Positions 57,306-64,000 of a DNA stretch of 64,000 nucleotides are shown piece after piece. Position 1 is the first letter of the stretch. Each line of letters begins with the position of its first letter. A program made the translations under genes and the position numbers. The stretch comes from Nocardia aurantiaca. Lineage in GTDB: Bacteria > Actinomycetota > Actinomycetes > Mycobacteriales > Mycobacteriaceae. The stretch covers positions 1-64,000 of the forward strand of contig NZ_WMBB01000020.1 of assembly GCF_009708175.1 (NCBI RefSeq). Direction: 5' to 3'. The notes under the pieces are model-generated. The model was not told the origin of the DNA and searched no databases. It saw only the letters and a program-made list of their open reading frames with translations.

Positions 57306-58859
57306 TCAGGCGCCGACGGGGGCGTCCTCGGCCTCCGGCGGCTCCTCGACGGTTCGTTTGGGCCCGGTGAACCAGCGCCGGGCCGAGACGAACCACCAGA
57401 TGGCGATCGCACCGACCACCCCGACCAGGGTGAGGGGCGCGTAATTCACCGCGTTCCAGGTGAATCCGTCGACCCACGGATACCCGTGATCATCGGTCGG
57501 CAGAATGAACAGCACGCTGATGACGACGATCCAGATCAGCGCGATGACCCCGATCGGCCGATGCCAGCCTCCGAGCTGCCACGGCCCGGCCTGGAATCGA
57601 TTGCCGCGCAACAGCCGCAGCAGCACCGGAATCCCGTACGCGATATACAGGCCGATGGTGGCCACCGAGGTCGCGGCGGCATACGCGGTCGGGGCATTGG
57701 CGGCAGGCACCAGCATGGACGGAATCAGCAGAATGAACGCGAACACCGATACGAAGAAGACCGCGTTCACCGGCACTTTGCGCGCCGACAGCTGCGCCCA
57801 CAGCTTCGATCCCGGCACCGCGCCGTCCCGCGCGAAGGCGAACAGCATCCGTGAGGCCGCGGTGATCGAGGCGTAGCCGCAGAACAACTGGGCGACCGCG
57901 GCGATGACCAGCAGCAGCCCGGACCAGAACGAATTCAGCGAATTCTGCAGAATGTAGATGACCGGATAGCCGCTGTTCTTGGTCGGATCCAGCGCCTCGT
58001 CGAGATTCGGAATCGCGAAGGTCACCGCCATGATGAGCAGATAACCCGCGACAGCCGACACCACAATGGTGTTGATGATCCCCTTGGCCGCCATGCGTGA
58101 GGCGTCGTGCGTCTCCTCCGACATATGCGCCGAGGCGTCGTACCCGGTGAACGTGTACTGCGCGTGCAACAGCCCGAGCAGGAAGCTGAACGCCACCCCG
58201 CCGAACCCGATCGCGCTGTTGTCCACGGTCTTGGTGAACACGAACCCGATGCTCTGATGGTGGCGCGCACCGAAACCGAGCACCGCCACGAAGATGGCGA
58301 CACCGCCCACATGCCACCACGCCGACACATTGTTGATCACCGCCGACAGGTGCGGGCCGATGATGTTCAGCACCGCGTGCAGCACCAGGATCCCGGTGAA
58401 GACCAGGAAGATGGCATTGCGATCGGTCCCGATGTCCAGCCCGATCACATTCAGCACCACCGTGGTGAAAATGGCCGCCCCGTAATCGATGGCGGCGGTC
58501 ACCGCGATCTGCCCGATCAGGTTGAACCATCCGGTGAACCAGCCCCACACCGGCCCGCCCAGCTCGGACGCCCACCAGTAGAGGCCCCCGGAGGTCGGGT
58601 AGGCCGAGGCCAATTCGGCCATGGCCAGTCCGACGAACAGCACCATCACCGAGACCAGCGGCCAGCCCCACGCCATGGTGATCGGCCCGCCGTTGGACAG
58701 GCCGATCCCATAACTGGCCAGGCCGCCGGTGAGGATCGAGACAATGGTGAAACTGATGGCGAAATTGGAGAATCCCGACCAGGATCGCGCCAATTCCTGT
58801 TTGTAACCGAGTTCGGCGAGCCGCCGTTCATCATCGGATCGAGGCTGAGTTGCGGTCAT
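57306..58859 (-). CDS. APC-superfamily amino acid/amine permease
   Basis: A 517-residue permease with 12 helices of the amino acid/choline transporter (GABA-permease-like) group. Characteristic blocks: RSWSGFSNFAISFTIVSILTGGLASYG, MAELASAYPTSGGLYWWASELG and the FTGYDASAHMSEETHDAS loop. It converges on the amine operon with 11 bp between stops. Because the operon lacks another importer, it probably brings in the amine or amino alcohol. The ATG at 58859 follows GGGAGC. Confidence 0.9.
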   Translation of the reverse strand: MTATQPRSDDERRLAELGYKQELARSWSGFSNFAISFTIVSILTGGLASYGIGLSNGGPITMAWGWPLVSVMVLFVGLAMAELASAYPTSGGLYWWASELGGPVWGWFTGWFNLIGQIAVTAAIDYGAAIFTTVVLNVIGLDIGTDRNAIFLVFTGILVLHAVLNIIGPHLSAVINNVSAWWHVGGVAIFVAVLGFGARHHQSIGFVFTKTVDNSAIGFGGVAFSFLLGLLHAQYTFTGYDASAHMSEETHDASRMAAKGIINTIVVSAVAGYLLIMAVTFAIPNLDEALDPTKNSGYPVIYILQNSLNSFWSGLLLVIAAVAQLFCGYASITAASRMLFAFARDGAVPGSKLWAQLSARKVPVNAVFFVSVFAFILLIPSMLVPAANAPTAYAAATSVATIGLYIAYGIPVLLRLLRGNRFQAGPWQLGGWHRPIGVIALIWIVVISVLFILPTDDHGYPWVDGFTWNAVNYAPLTLVGVVGAIAIWWFVSARRWFTGPKRTVEEPPEAEDAPVGA

Positions 58860-58998
58860 GCTAGCTCCCGAGTGAAAACACCGCCCTCACACGGCGTTTG
58901 CCAGGAGCCCAGTGTGCGGTAACCATGCCTCGAACCGCAGGCCAACGGACAAACTAGTTGCCCGGTCGGATCGCGGCGACGTCGAGGCGGTCGACCGG

Positions 58999-59667
58999 TC
59001 AGGCCCCGATGGCGACCGGATGTCCGGCCAACCGCCATTCCAGCATGCCGTCCGCGAGGCGAACCGCGTTGCGGCCCTCCGTGTTCAGCAGGCGGATGGC
59101 GTCGTAGGCGAGGGCACAGTATTCACCCCGGCAGTAGACGACGACCTGGGTGTCGGCGGGGAGTTCCGAAACGCGTTCGGCCAGTTGCTCGATCGGGATG
59201 GACAGCGCACCCGGGATATGCCCGGCCAGGTACTCCACGACCGGGCGAACATCGAGCACGACCACCGACGAATCATCGGCCAGCGCGACCAGTTCCGCCG
59301 CCGTGACCTCCCGCGCGCCGTCCTCGCCCAGATAGTCGGCCCGCGCGCCCGGGACGGTCGCCTGATGGGCCTCGGCCACCTTCCGCAGCAGCGCCAGCAG
59401 CTGCGCGACATCATCACCGGCCAGCTGGTAATGGATGCGCACACCCTCGCGCCGAGTCGTCACCAGGCCGGCCTGCTTGAGGGTTTGCAGATGCGCCGAC
59501 GCGGTGGTCAGATTCAGCCCGGCCGTACTGGCCAGCGCCTCGACCGTGCGCTCGCCCTGTGCCAGCAGATCCAGCAGCTCCAGCCGCTTTCCACTGGCCA
59601 GCGCCTTGCCGCTGGCGGCGAACGCCTCATAGAGACGCGCCTTCTCAGCACTCGGGTTGATGACCAT
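58999..59667 (-). CDS. ArsR-type regulator fused to a rhodanese domain
   Basis: A 222-residue two-domain protein. Residues about 15-105 are an ArsR winged helix (KRLELLDLLAQGERTVEALAS, NLTTASAHLQTLKQAGLV). Residues about 125-215 are a rhodanese fold with EVTAAELVALADD, VLDVRPVVEYLAGHIPGALSIP and the Cys loop YCRGEYC. Members sense sulfur or redox state through the rhodanese cysteine, in the manner of SqrR/BigR. The ATG at 59667 has GGAGG eight bases upstream; a GTG one codon before it is equally possible. Divergent from a decayed methyltransferase gene. Confidence 0.93.
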   Translation of the reverse strand: MVINPSAEKARLYEAFAASGKALASGKRLELLDLLAQGERTVEALASTAGLNLTTASAHLQTLKQAGLVTTRREGVRIHYQLAGDDVAQLLALLRKVAEAHQATVPGARADYLGEDGAREVTAAELVALADDSSVVVLDVRPVVEYLAGHIPGALSIPIEQLAERVSELPADTQVVVYCRGEYCALAYDAIRLLNTEGRNAVRLADGMLEWRLAGHPVAIGA

Positions 59668-59695
59668 CACGGATTCCTCCAATAATCTGTGGAAT

Positions 59696-59701
59696 AGTAT
59701 A
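59696..59701 (-). promoter_or_regulatory. -10 box (TATACT) of the ArsR-rhodanese gene
   Basis: TATACT on the minus strand, 29 bp upstream of the ATG, in an AT-rich block (CTATACTATTCC) that stands out in GC-rich DNA and is partly self-complementary, as an autoregulatory site would be. Confidence 0.5.
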
Positions 59702-59789
59702 GTCCGCCGCGTCCACGTGGGCGTTCGCCGCACTCACGCAGAGTCGTCGCCGTGGATCAACGAGCGCGCGGCCCGACCGCACCGCCCTC

Positions 59790-60013
59790 GTGAACGGCCC
59801 GGCCACCATCGTTCGCCCCGGCGGCCGTTACCTTCTCCTCGGTTTCAGCGACCGCCGGCCCGGAACCTGGGGCCCACACCGCCTCAGCCGCACCGATATC
59901 GAATCCGCCTTCACCGACGGCCGGCAGCTCGACTCCCTCGAACCCGCCACCCTCGATATCCTCCCGAGCCCCACCCGGTGGGAGCCTGGCTCGCCGCCCT
60001 GCCCCACCGGTAA
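59790..60013 (+). pseudogene. C-terminal remnant of a SAM-dependent methyltransferase, frameshifted
   Basis: From 59790 one frame reads VRPGGRYLLLGFSDRRPGTWG then LSRTDIESAFTDGRQLDSLEPATLDI, the typical C-terminal half of class-I methyltransferases. Near 59960 the frame must shift by one base to continue PEPHPVGAWLAALPHR and a TAA at 60011-60013. The N-terminal half with the SAM-binding GxGxG is missing. I infer a truncated and frameshifted pseudogene divergent from the ArsR-rhodanese gene. Confidence 0.6.
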
Positions 60014-60550
60014 TCCATGCCCACGCTCGAATCCCGCGTCCGGACCTGACCGTCCGACGCGGCACCTCCGCCAATTCCCCATGGGTTCGGTGATGGAGGG
60101 GGCGAGGATGGCATCCCGGCGGCGACCCTCTCCACGGGACGCGTGAGTTCGCGGGGCGGGGGGTGCCCTCGACGAGAAAGCCCGCCGCACCGGATTTCAC
60201 TGCGGCGCGGACCTATTCGCCGCAAGCAGCAGGACGACGACGGCTGCTGAGCGGGGAGGTGCGGACGCCGTGGGTGACTCGAAGGCCGACGACCGGGAGC
60301 ATGCTGATATCGGGGACCACCACGTCGGGGTGAGGGTTACCCTCGCGGGCCTTACTCTCGGCGGCCGGCGTTTCGCTAGCGAAAACAAATCTGCTGAATT
60401 GTCGCCGAATCCGAAGGCCCACACGGGGTCAGCGACGCCCGTGATGGCGTTAGCCCCCTCGACAGGACTCTTGCCTTTGCGCCGTATAGTGATATTTTTC
60501 TCCATGGTCGGATCCATCGGAAAACTCACTTCACGCATCAGGGAGATGTC
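60014..60550. other. Intergenic stretch upstream of a secreted-protein gene
   Basis: About 540 bp without a recognisable gene. It contains the 14-bp perfect palindrome TTTCGCTAGCGAAA at 60371-60384, about 170 bp before the start at 60551, and an AT-richer block (TATAGTGATATTTTTC near 60485) that may be the promoter. Confidence 0.5.
60371..60384. promoter_or_regulatory. Perfect palindrome TTTCGCTAGCGAAA
   Basis: A 14-bp self-complementary site in the AT-richer part of the stretch before the secreted protein. Perfect palindromes of this length are rare in this GC-rich DNA and typical of dimeric regulator sites. Confidence 0.45.
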
Positions 60551-61051
60551 GTGTCCAGGGCTGTGAAAGCTACCGCCGCATGGGTTTGCGGGGGAATTCT
60601 CGGGATTGTTGCCGGACTCTCCGGAGCGGGCGGCGCGTACGCCGACGAGACGGACGGGCCCGTGCAGATCGGCGACACCGTGTATTTCAGCCTGGGTGAA
60701 TGGAACTGCTCGATCGGCACGGACGGCACGGTGGGATGCGATCTGACGGTTCCGGCGGCCACCATGAATGTACTCTACGCCGGGGTACAGGTGCCGGTGC
60801 CGAATGTGCCTGCCATTCTCATCGATTCGACCGTATTGCCGGCGCATCCGCAGTGGAACTCCAACGGCAGCCACACCTTGGCGGGCGGGAATCCTGGTCT
60901 GACGCCCATCGCGCAAGTGAGCGGGCACGATCCGCGGTTCTCGATAACCTATGCGGGCGCGACCTGTCAGATCACCTTCAACGGTACGGCCGTGTGCACG
61001 TCGATGGGGCACGGGTTCAGCCAAAGGGGACCAGTGCCTTTCGGCTACTGA
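60551..61051 (+). CDS. Secreted protein of unknown function
   Basis: A 166-residue protein. GTG start preceded by GGGAG. Signal peptide about 1-31 (VKATAAWVCGGILGIVAGLSG then AYA-DE). The mature part has six cysteine-spaced segments (WNCSIGT, GCDLTV, TCQITFNGTAVC) and Gly/Asn-rich sequence. It resembles small secreted proteins of Nocardia and mycobacteria without an assigned role. It converges with the cutinase-like gene, 19 bp between stops. Confidence 0.78.
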   Translation: MSRAVKATAAWVCGGILGIVAGLSGAGGAYADETDGPVQIGDTVYFSLGEWNCSIGTDGTVGCDLTVPAATMNVLYAGVQVPVPNVPAILIDSTVLPAHPQWNSNGSHTLAGGNPGLTPIAQVSGHDPRFSITYAGATCQITFNGTAVCTSMGHGFSQRGPVPFGY

Positions 61052-61070
61052 TCCCCTTCGAATCACTTGA

Positions 61071-61685
61071 TTACCGGTACCAGACGCCGGAATCCCAATC
61101 GCCGTAGTCCCAGACATCGAAATCGTAACGACCGTGTGCACCCCCGAAGAGGTAACCCCACCAACCGGCCGAAGTGTCGCAGATCTGGTCATCGCTGTTA
61201 CACACCGTCAGCACCGGGAAATCGCCGAACCAGTCGTCGACGCCGGCCAGCGGATAGCCGATGATCCCGCTGCCGGGAGTCGAGGACAATCCGCCCCAAC
61301 CCGGGCCGGGGGCCCGCTTGGGATCCGACAGCAGAATGGCGTTGGCATTGTCGACATCCTGGTGTGCGGTGACCCAGGCGTGCACGATGCCGGCGCCCTC
61401 ACTGTGCCCGATCAACCGAATGTGGTCGCCCGGACATTCATTGCGGTGCTGCCAGAACAGCCGATCGAGTTCGTTCAACCCCGACATCGGGTCGGCGGAG
61501 TTGTATCCGACGGGTTGATTGACATACGGGGCGAAGATGGACGAGGTGTTGTCGCCGAGTCCGCCGATGCCGATCGCCCAATCACCGGTGCAGTCATCGG
61601 CATTGGCCTTCGGAGCCGTCAGGTATGTCGTGGAAAAGAGGATGGCCAACAGTAATGCGGCGAAGAGCGCCGTTGCTCTACGCAT
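61071..61685 (-). CDS. Secreted cutinase/PE-PPE-type alpha/beta hydrolase-like protein
   Basis: A 204-residue exported protein: signal peptide 1-29 (ALFAALLLAILFSTTYLTA, then ANA-DD). The mature part includes GLNELDRLFWQHRNECPGDHIRLIGHSEGAGIVHAW with the G-x-S-x-G nucleophile elbow (GHSEGAG) of cutinases and PE-PPE-type hydrolases. A candidate catalytic Asp is in DDQICD; a His is in the C-terminal GAHGRYDF. Probable ester or lipid substrate outside the cell (inference). Cys near both ends may pair. Confidence 0.8.
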   Translation of the reverse strand: MRRATALFAALLLAILFSTTYLTAPKANADDCTGDWAIGIGGLGDNTSSIFAPYVNQPVGYNSADPMSGLNELDRLFWQHRNECPGDHIRLIGHSEGAGIVHAWVTAHQDVDNANAILLSDPKRAPGPGWGGLSSTPGSGIIGYPLAGVDDWFGDFPVLTVCNSDDQICDTSAGWWGYLFGGAHGRYDFDVWDYGDWDSGVWYR

Positions 61686-61965
61686 GGTCGTAACTTTCTA
61701 TATTTGTCTGATCTCCGGGTCCAGCCCGGCTTGCGCAGGATGTACCCAGGAATTGCTGGCGTTCTTGATTCCTGGCGAAACAGTTACAACCGCACCGTTT
61801 TTGTTGGCCGTATCGCGATGTCAGCGGGGTGCGTTCGTGCGGGCACGGACGCTTGCCCGGCATTGACGCGAGCAGTGCGCATCGCGGCCGTCGTCAAACC
61901 CGGTGCGCCGGTGTGAAACTCTTGTAATCGAGAGTGCGCTGCGGGAAATCGCCGGTGCCGGTGGC

Positions 61966-62829
61966 TCAGTTGCGGAGACGAACAAGGGCGATCGGGCACT
62001 CGCTGCCGTTCACAAGGGCATGTCCGGTCGAGCCGAGCGACATGCCGGGATAGCCACGGGTGCCGTGGCTTCCGATTACCAACAACTGCGCGCCGGACGC
62101 CGTATCCAGCAGAATGCGTGCGGGACGCCCTTCGGCGACAAGCGGTTTCACCTCGACACCGGGACAAGCCGCGGCATACCGGTCGAGCATGGCGGTCAGC
62201 AGGCGGACCGCGTCGTCGTGGCTGTGGGTGTCGCTGGCGCCGGACAGCTCCCAGGCCTGGACCGCGATCAGGGGCACACCGCGGCGGGAGGCCTCGTCGA
62301 GAGCGATCTCGAGCGCGCGGACGCTGTGTGTCGACCCGTCCACGCCGACCACCACGGGCCGGTCCGACAGCGCGGCCGTCTCGCCGGGAACGACCACCAC
62401 CGGTCCATGGGCGTGTCGCGCCACACCGGTGCTCACCGACCCGAGCAGGCTGCGGTGGTAGGCGCTCATGCCGCGCACGCCGACGACCACGAAGTAGGCG
62501 GTCTCCGCGAGGTCCGACAGCACGGTGACGGCCGGGGCGTCGACCAGGAAGGTGCGGATATCGGGAATCTGCCGGTCCGCCACTGCCTTCCGGGCAGCCT
62601 GCGCGGCGCTGTCCAGCGCGGCCTGGGCGGTATCGCGCAGTCGATCGTGCAGCAGGCGGACGGGGCTCTCGTCCAGCGGGGCGTCGACCACCGCCGGCAC
62701 CGCGAACACCAGATGCAGGGGCGCCCCGCGCAGCGCCGCGTCCACGGCGGCCCAGCGCACCGCGTGCAGGGCGGACTCGGAGGCATCGACACCCACGACT
62801 ATCGGCCGGTCGAGACTGTTGGCAAACAC
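61966..62829 (-). CDS. Tandem universal stress protein
   Basis: A 287-residue protein made of two USP domains. Each has the ATP-binding signature G-x2-G-x9-G-S/T: GVRGMSAYHRSLLGSVS near residue 125 and GSHGTRGYPGMSLGSTG near residue 270, with IVVGVDAS and VVVGVDGS starts. Actinobacterial USPs of this size are induced in hypoxia or stationary phase (mycobacterial DosR regulon); no DosR box was seen here. The GTG start at 62829 follows AAGGAGG. Confidence 0.94.
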   Translation of the reverse strand: MFANSLDRPIVVGVDASESALHAVRWAAVDAALRGAPLHLVFAVPAVVDAPLDESPVRLLHDRLRDTAQAALDSAAQAARKAVADRQIPDIRTFLVDAPAVTVLSDLAETAYFVVVGVRGMSAYHRSLLGSVSTGVARHAHGPVVVVPGETAALSDRPVVVGVDGSTHSVRALEIALDEASRRGVPLIAVQAWELSGASDTHSHDDAVRLLTAMLDRYAAACPGVEVKPLVAEGRPARILLDTASGAQLLVIGSHGTRGYPGMSLGSTGHALVNGSECPIALVRLRN

Positions 62830-63028
62830 CTCGTTCGGCCTCCTTCCCCGTGGAAGAACCCTCCGCGGGCGATCCTACAAGCCGACCGGCCGGTCTCCGG
62901 GTTGACTCGCCGTCGGCAGTCCGACGACGAACCCTGCCGAGTGGCGATCAACAGGTGCTCGCCGGGCCGGGGAGCACCTCGCTCGTCTGGACAGTGCTGG
63001 CGCTCAGCAGGATTGGACAGCGGCACTC

Positions 63029-63721
63029 TCACCGCGCATCAGCACGGGTTTCCGGCCCAGACCGCGCGGGCTGCCCGCCGCCGGTCGGTTCGGTGATCGG
63101 AAGTGGGACAGGAAGGGCTCGGCGCGAACGGTATTCGCGACGCCAGCGCAGGAAGCCGAGGACGACCAGGAGGAAGAACAGACCGTAGACCGCGCCCGAG
63201 GCGTACAGGCCGGACTTCACCGCGAGCGGGACCCCGACGAGATCGACGAGCATCCAGATGATCCAGAAGTCGGTCAGGGCCCGGCTCTGGGCGAAGGTCG
63301 CGATGGCGCTGCCGACGAAGACGTAGGCATTGGCCCACGGGGACCAGGCGATGTGCAGCCAGCCGAGGTGGGCGAACGCCTCGGCAACCGCGATCGTGCC
63401 GACCACCAGCAGCATCAGCAGGGTCAGGCGTTCGCGGCGAGTGGCCGGGCGGACCATCAGGTCCCGATGGTCGGAAGTGCCGCGCCGCCACGCCATCCAC
63501 CCGTAGCCCGCGAGCACGATGAACAACAGTTGCTTGAGCGCATTGCCGGGCACGTGGGCGTGCACCGAGGCCGCCATCAGCAGGACCGCACCGACCAGCT
63601 GGACGGGCCAGGTCCACATGGTCTTGCGCATGGCCAGCCAGACCACCGCGAGAGAGAGCACATTGCCGAGGGCGTCGGTCCAGAGGATGTGTTCACCGAA
63701 CAGGTTGAATCCGGCGTCCAC
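63029..63721 (-). CDS. pnuC: Nicotinamide riboside/mononucleotide transporter PnuC
   Basis: A 230-residue membrane protein with about seven helices and PnuC features: GEHILWTDALGNVLSL at the start, YGWMAWRRG mid-protein, and SRALTDFWIIWMLVDLVGVPLAVKSGLY with the conserved Trp/Asp segments. PnuC imports nicotinamide riboside by facilitated diffusion, phosphorylated after entry. The GTG at 63721 follows GGAGGAGGCCC, which decides it over a longer Arg-rich open frame. No nadR-like gene is in the window. The C-terminus is charged and cytosolic. Confidence 0.93.
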   Translation of the reverse strand: MDAGFNLFGEHILWTDALGNVLSLAVVWLAMRKTMWTWPVQLVGAVLLMAASVHAHVPGNALKQLLFIVLAGYGWMAWRRGTSDHRDLMVRPATRRERLTLLMLLVVGTIAVAEAFAHLGWLHIAWSPWANAYVFVGSAIATFAQSRALTDFWIIWMLVDLVGVPLAVKSGLYASGAVYGLFFLLVVLGFLRWRREYRSRRALPVPLPITEPTGGGQPARSGPETRADAR

Positions 63722-64000
63722 CGGGCCTCCTCCGCTGCCTTCCGAGCACGGCCGCTGGACGAGTGTCCGGGTCGTGCGTCCTGTGGTTGTGCCGAACCAC
63801 CGTGCCACGACCCGATATTCCCGATCGCGCGCGGGTCCCGATTTTCCACTCCTCCGGAGTGTCGACCTCGACGCCCGCACTGGGATCGGCGTTTCGCCTC
63901 GGCTCGGTGACCTTCGACCAGGCGGACGCGGTCACCATCAGCCTGAGCGCCTGACGGGCGGTATGTCCCTCCTGCCTCGTGCGCAATTTCGGTGCTTCAC
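63722..64000. other. Right edge without a recognisable gene
   Basis: Two open frames cross this stretch but neither has a start/RBS pair or family. A plus-strand frame ends near 63952 with GSVFRLGSVTFDQADAV-like sequence (reading AFRLGSVTFDQADAVTISLSA), which looks like the tail of some gene but has no body upstream. A PnuC promoter must be here. Confidence 0.35.

Noticed and set aside
1..64000. tRNA, rRNA, CRISPR arrays, insertion sequences or prophage
   Set aside because: No clover-leaf, rRNA motif, spaced direct repeats, transposase or integrase was seen; the block of conserved order also argues against a mobile island.

Overview
The window comes from a high-GC actinomycete of the mycolic-acid group, most likely Nocardia or a close relative. 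The main evidence is the block from about 2.5 to 20 kb, which carries the gene order known from mycobacteria: thrS, HIT protein, pgsA, patA, pimA, NUDIX membrane protein, pdxS, tesB, pdxT, yebC, ruvC-ruvA-ruvB. Frequent GTG/TTG starts and 4-base stop/start overlaps also fit. I saw no rRNA, tRNA, CRISPR array, insertion sequence or phage gene.

Layout. 0-2.4 kb: a GlxA-type regulator divergent from a quinone-oxidoreductase-like enzyme. 2.5-7.5 kb (minus): ruvCAB Holliday-junction genes, a secreted protein, a macro-domain enzyme, yebC and pdxT. 7.5-11 kb: a frameshifted gene, tesB, a decayed frame, a PaaX regulator and a kinase-like protein lacking the P-loop lysine. 11.2-20 kb (minus): pdxS, an EthD protein, then the tightly overlapping thrS-to-NUDIX operon that makes phosphatidylinositol and its first mannosides. 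20.5-31 kb (minus): an FhuF-like iron-sulfur protein, two consecutive SulP transporter/beta-carbonic anhydrase fusions, and a PEP carboxykinase-SulP-DUF5313 operon beside an ArsR regulator. This reads as a bicarbonate/CO2 and C4-acid handling island.

31-39 kb: an alpha/beta hydrolase, a PhnA-like zinc-ribbon protein, a TetR remnant, a secreted protein, and a biuret/allophanate operon (GntR regulator, AtzF-type amidase, BiuH-type hydrolase, NCS2-like permease). 39-46.8 kb: an SRPBCC protein, a first ECF41 sigma factor, SDR enzymes, a family-A polymerase-like protein, a phosphotransferase, an epoxide-hydrolase-like protein and a TetR regulator. 46.9-52.7 kb: an NYN-domain protein, a four-gene membrane/exported operon rich in His/Met motifs that may handle copper, an AhpD-like protein and a second ECF41 sigma factor. 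53-58.9 kb: a gamma-glutamylation amine-degradation operon (GS-like ligase, gamma-glutamyl hydrolase, aldehyde dehydrogenase, SDR) facing an amino-acid/amine permease. 59-64 kb: an ArsR-rhodanese regulator, a methyltransferase remnant, two secreted proteins, a universal stress protein and PnuC.

The least-described parts are the SulP/carbonic-anhydrase/PEPCK island, the 47.6-51.1 kb operon whose membrane protein carries a duplicated WDxxWH...PH motif, and a candidate three-site operator family (GTT(T)NCTAAAC) around the ArsR gene that includes the PEPCK promoter.
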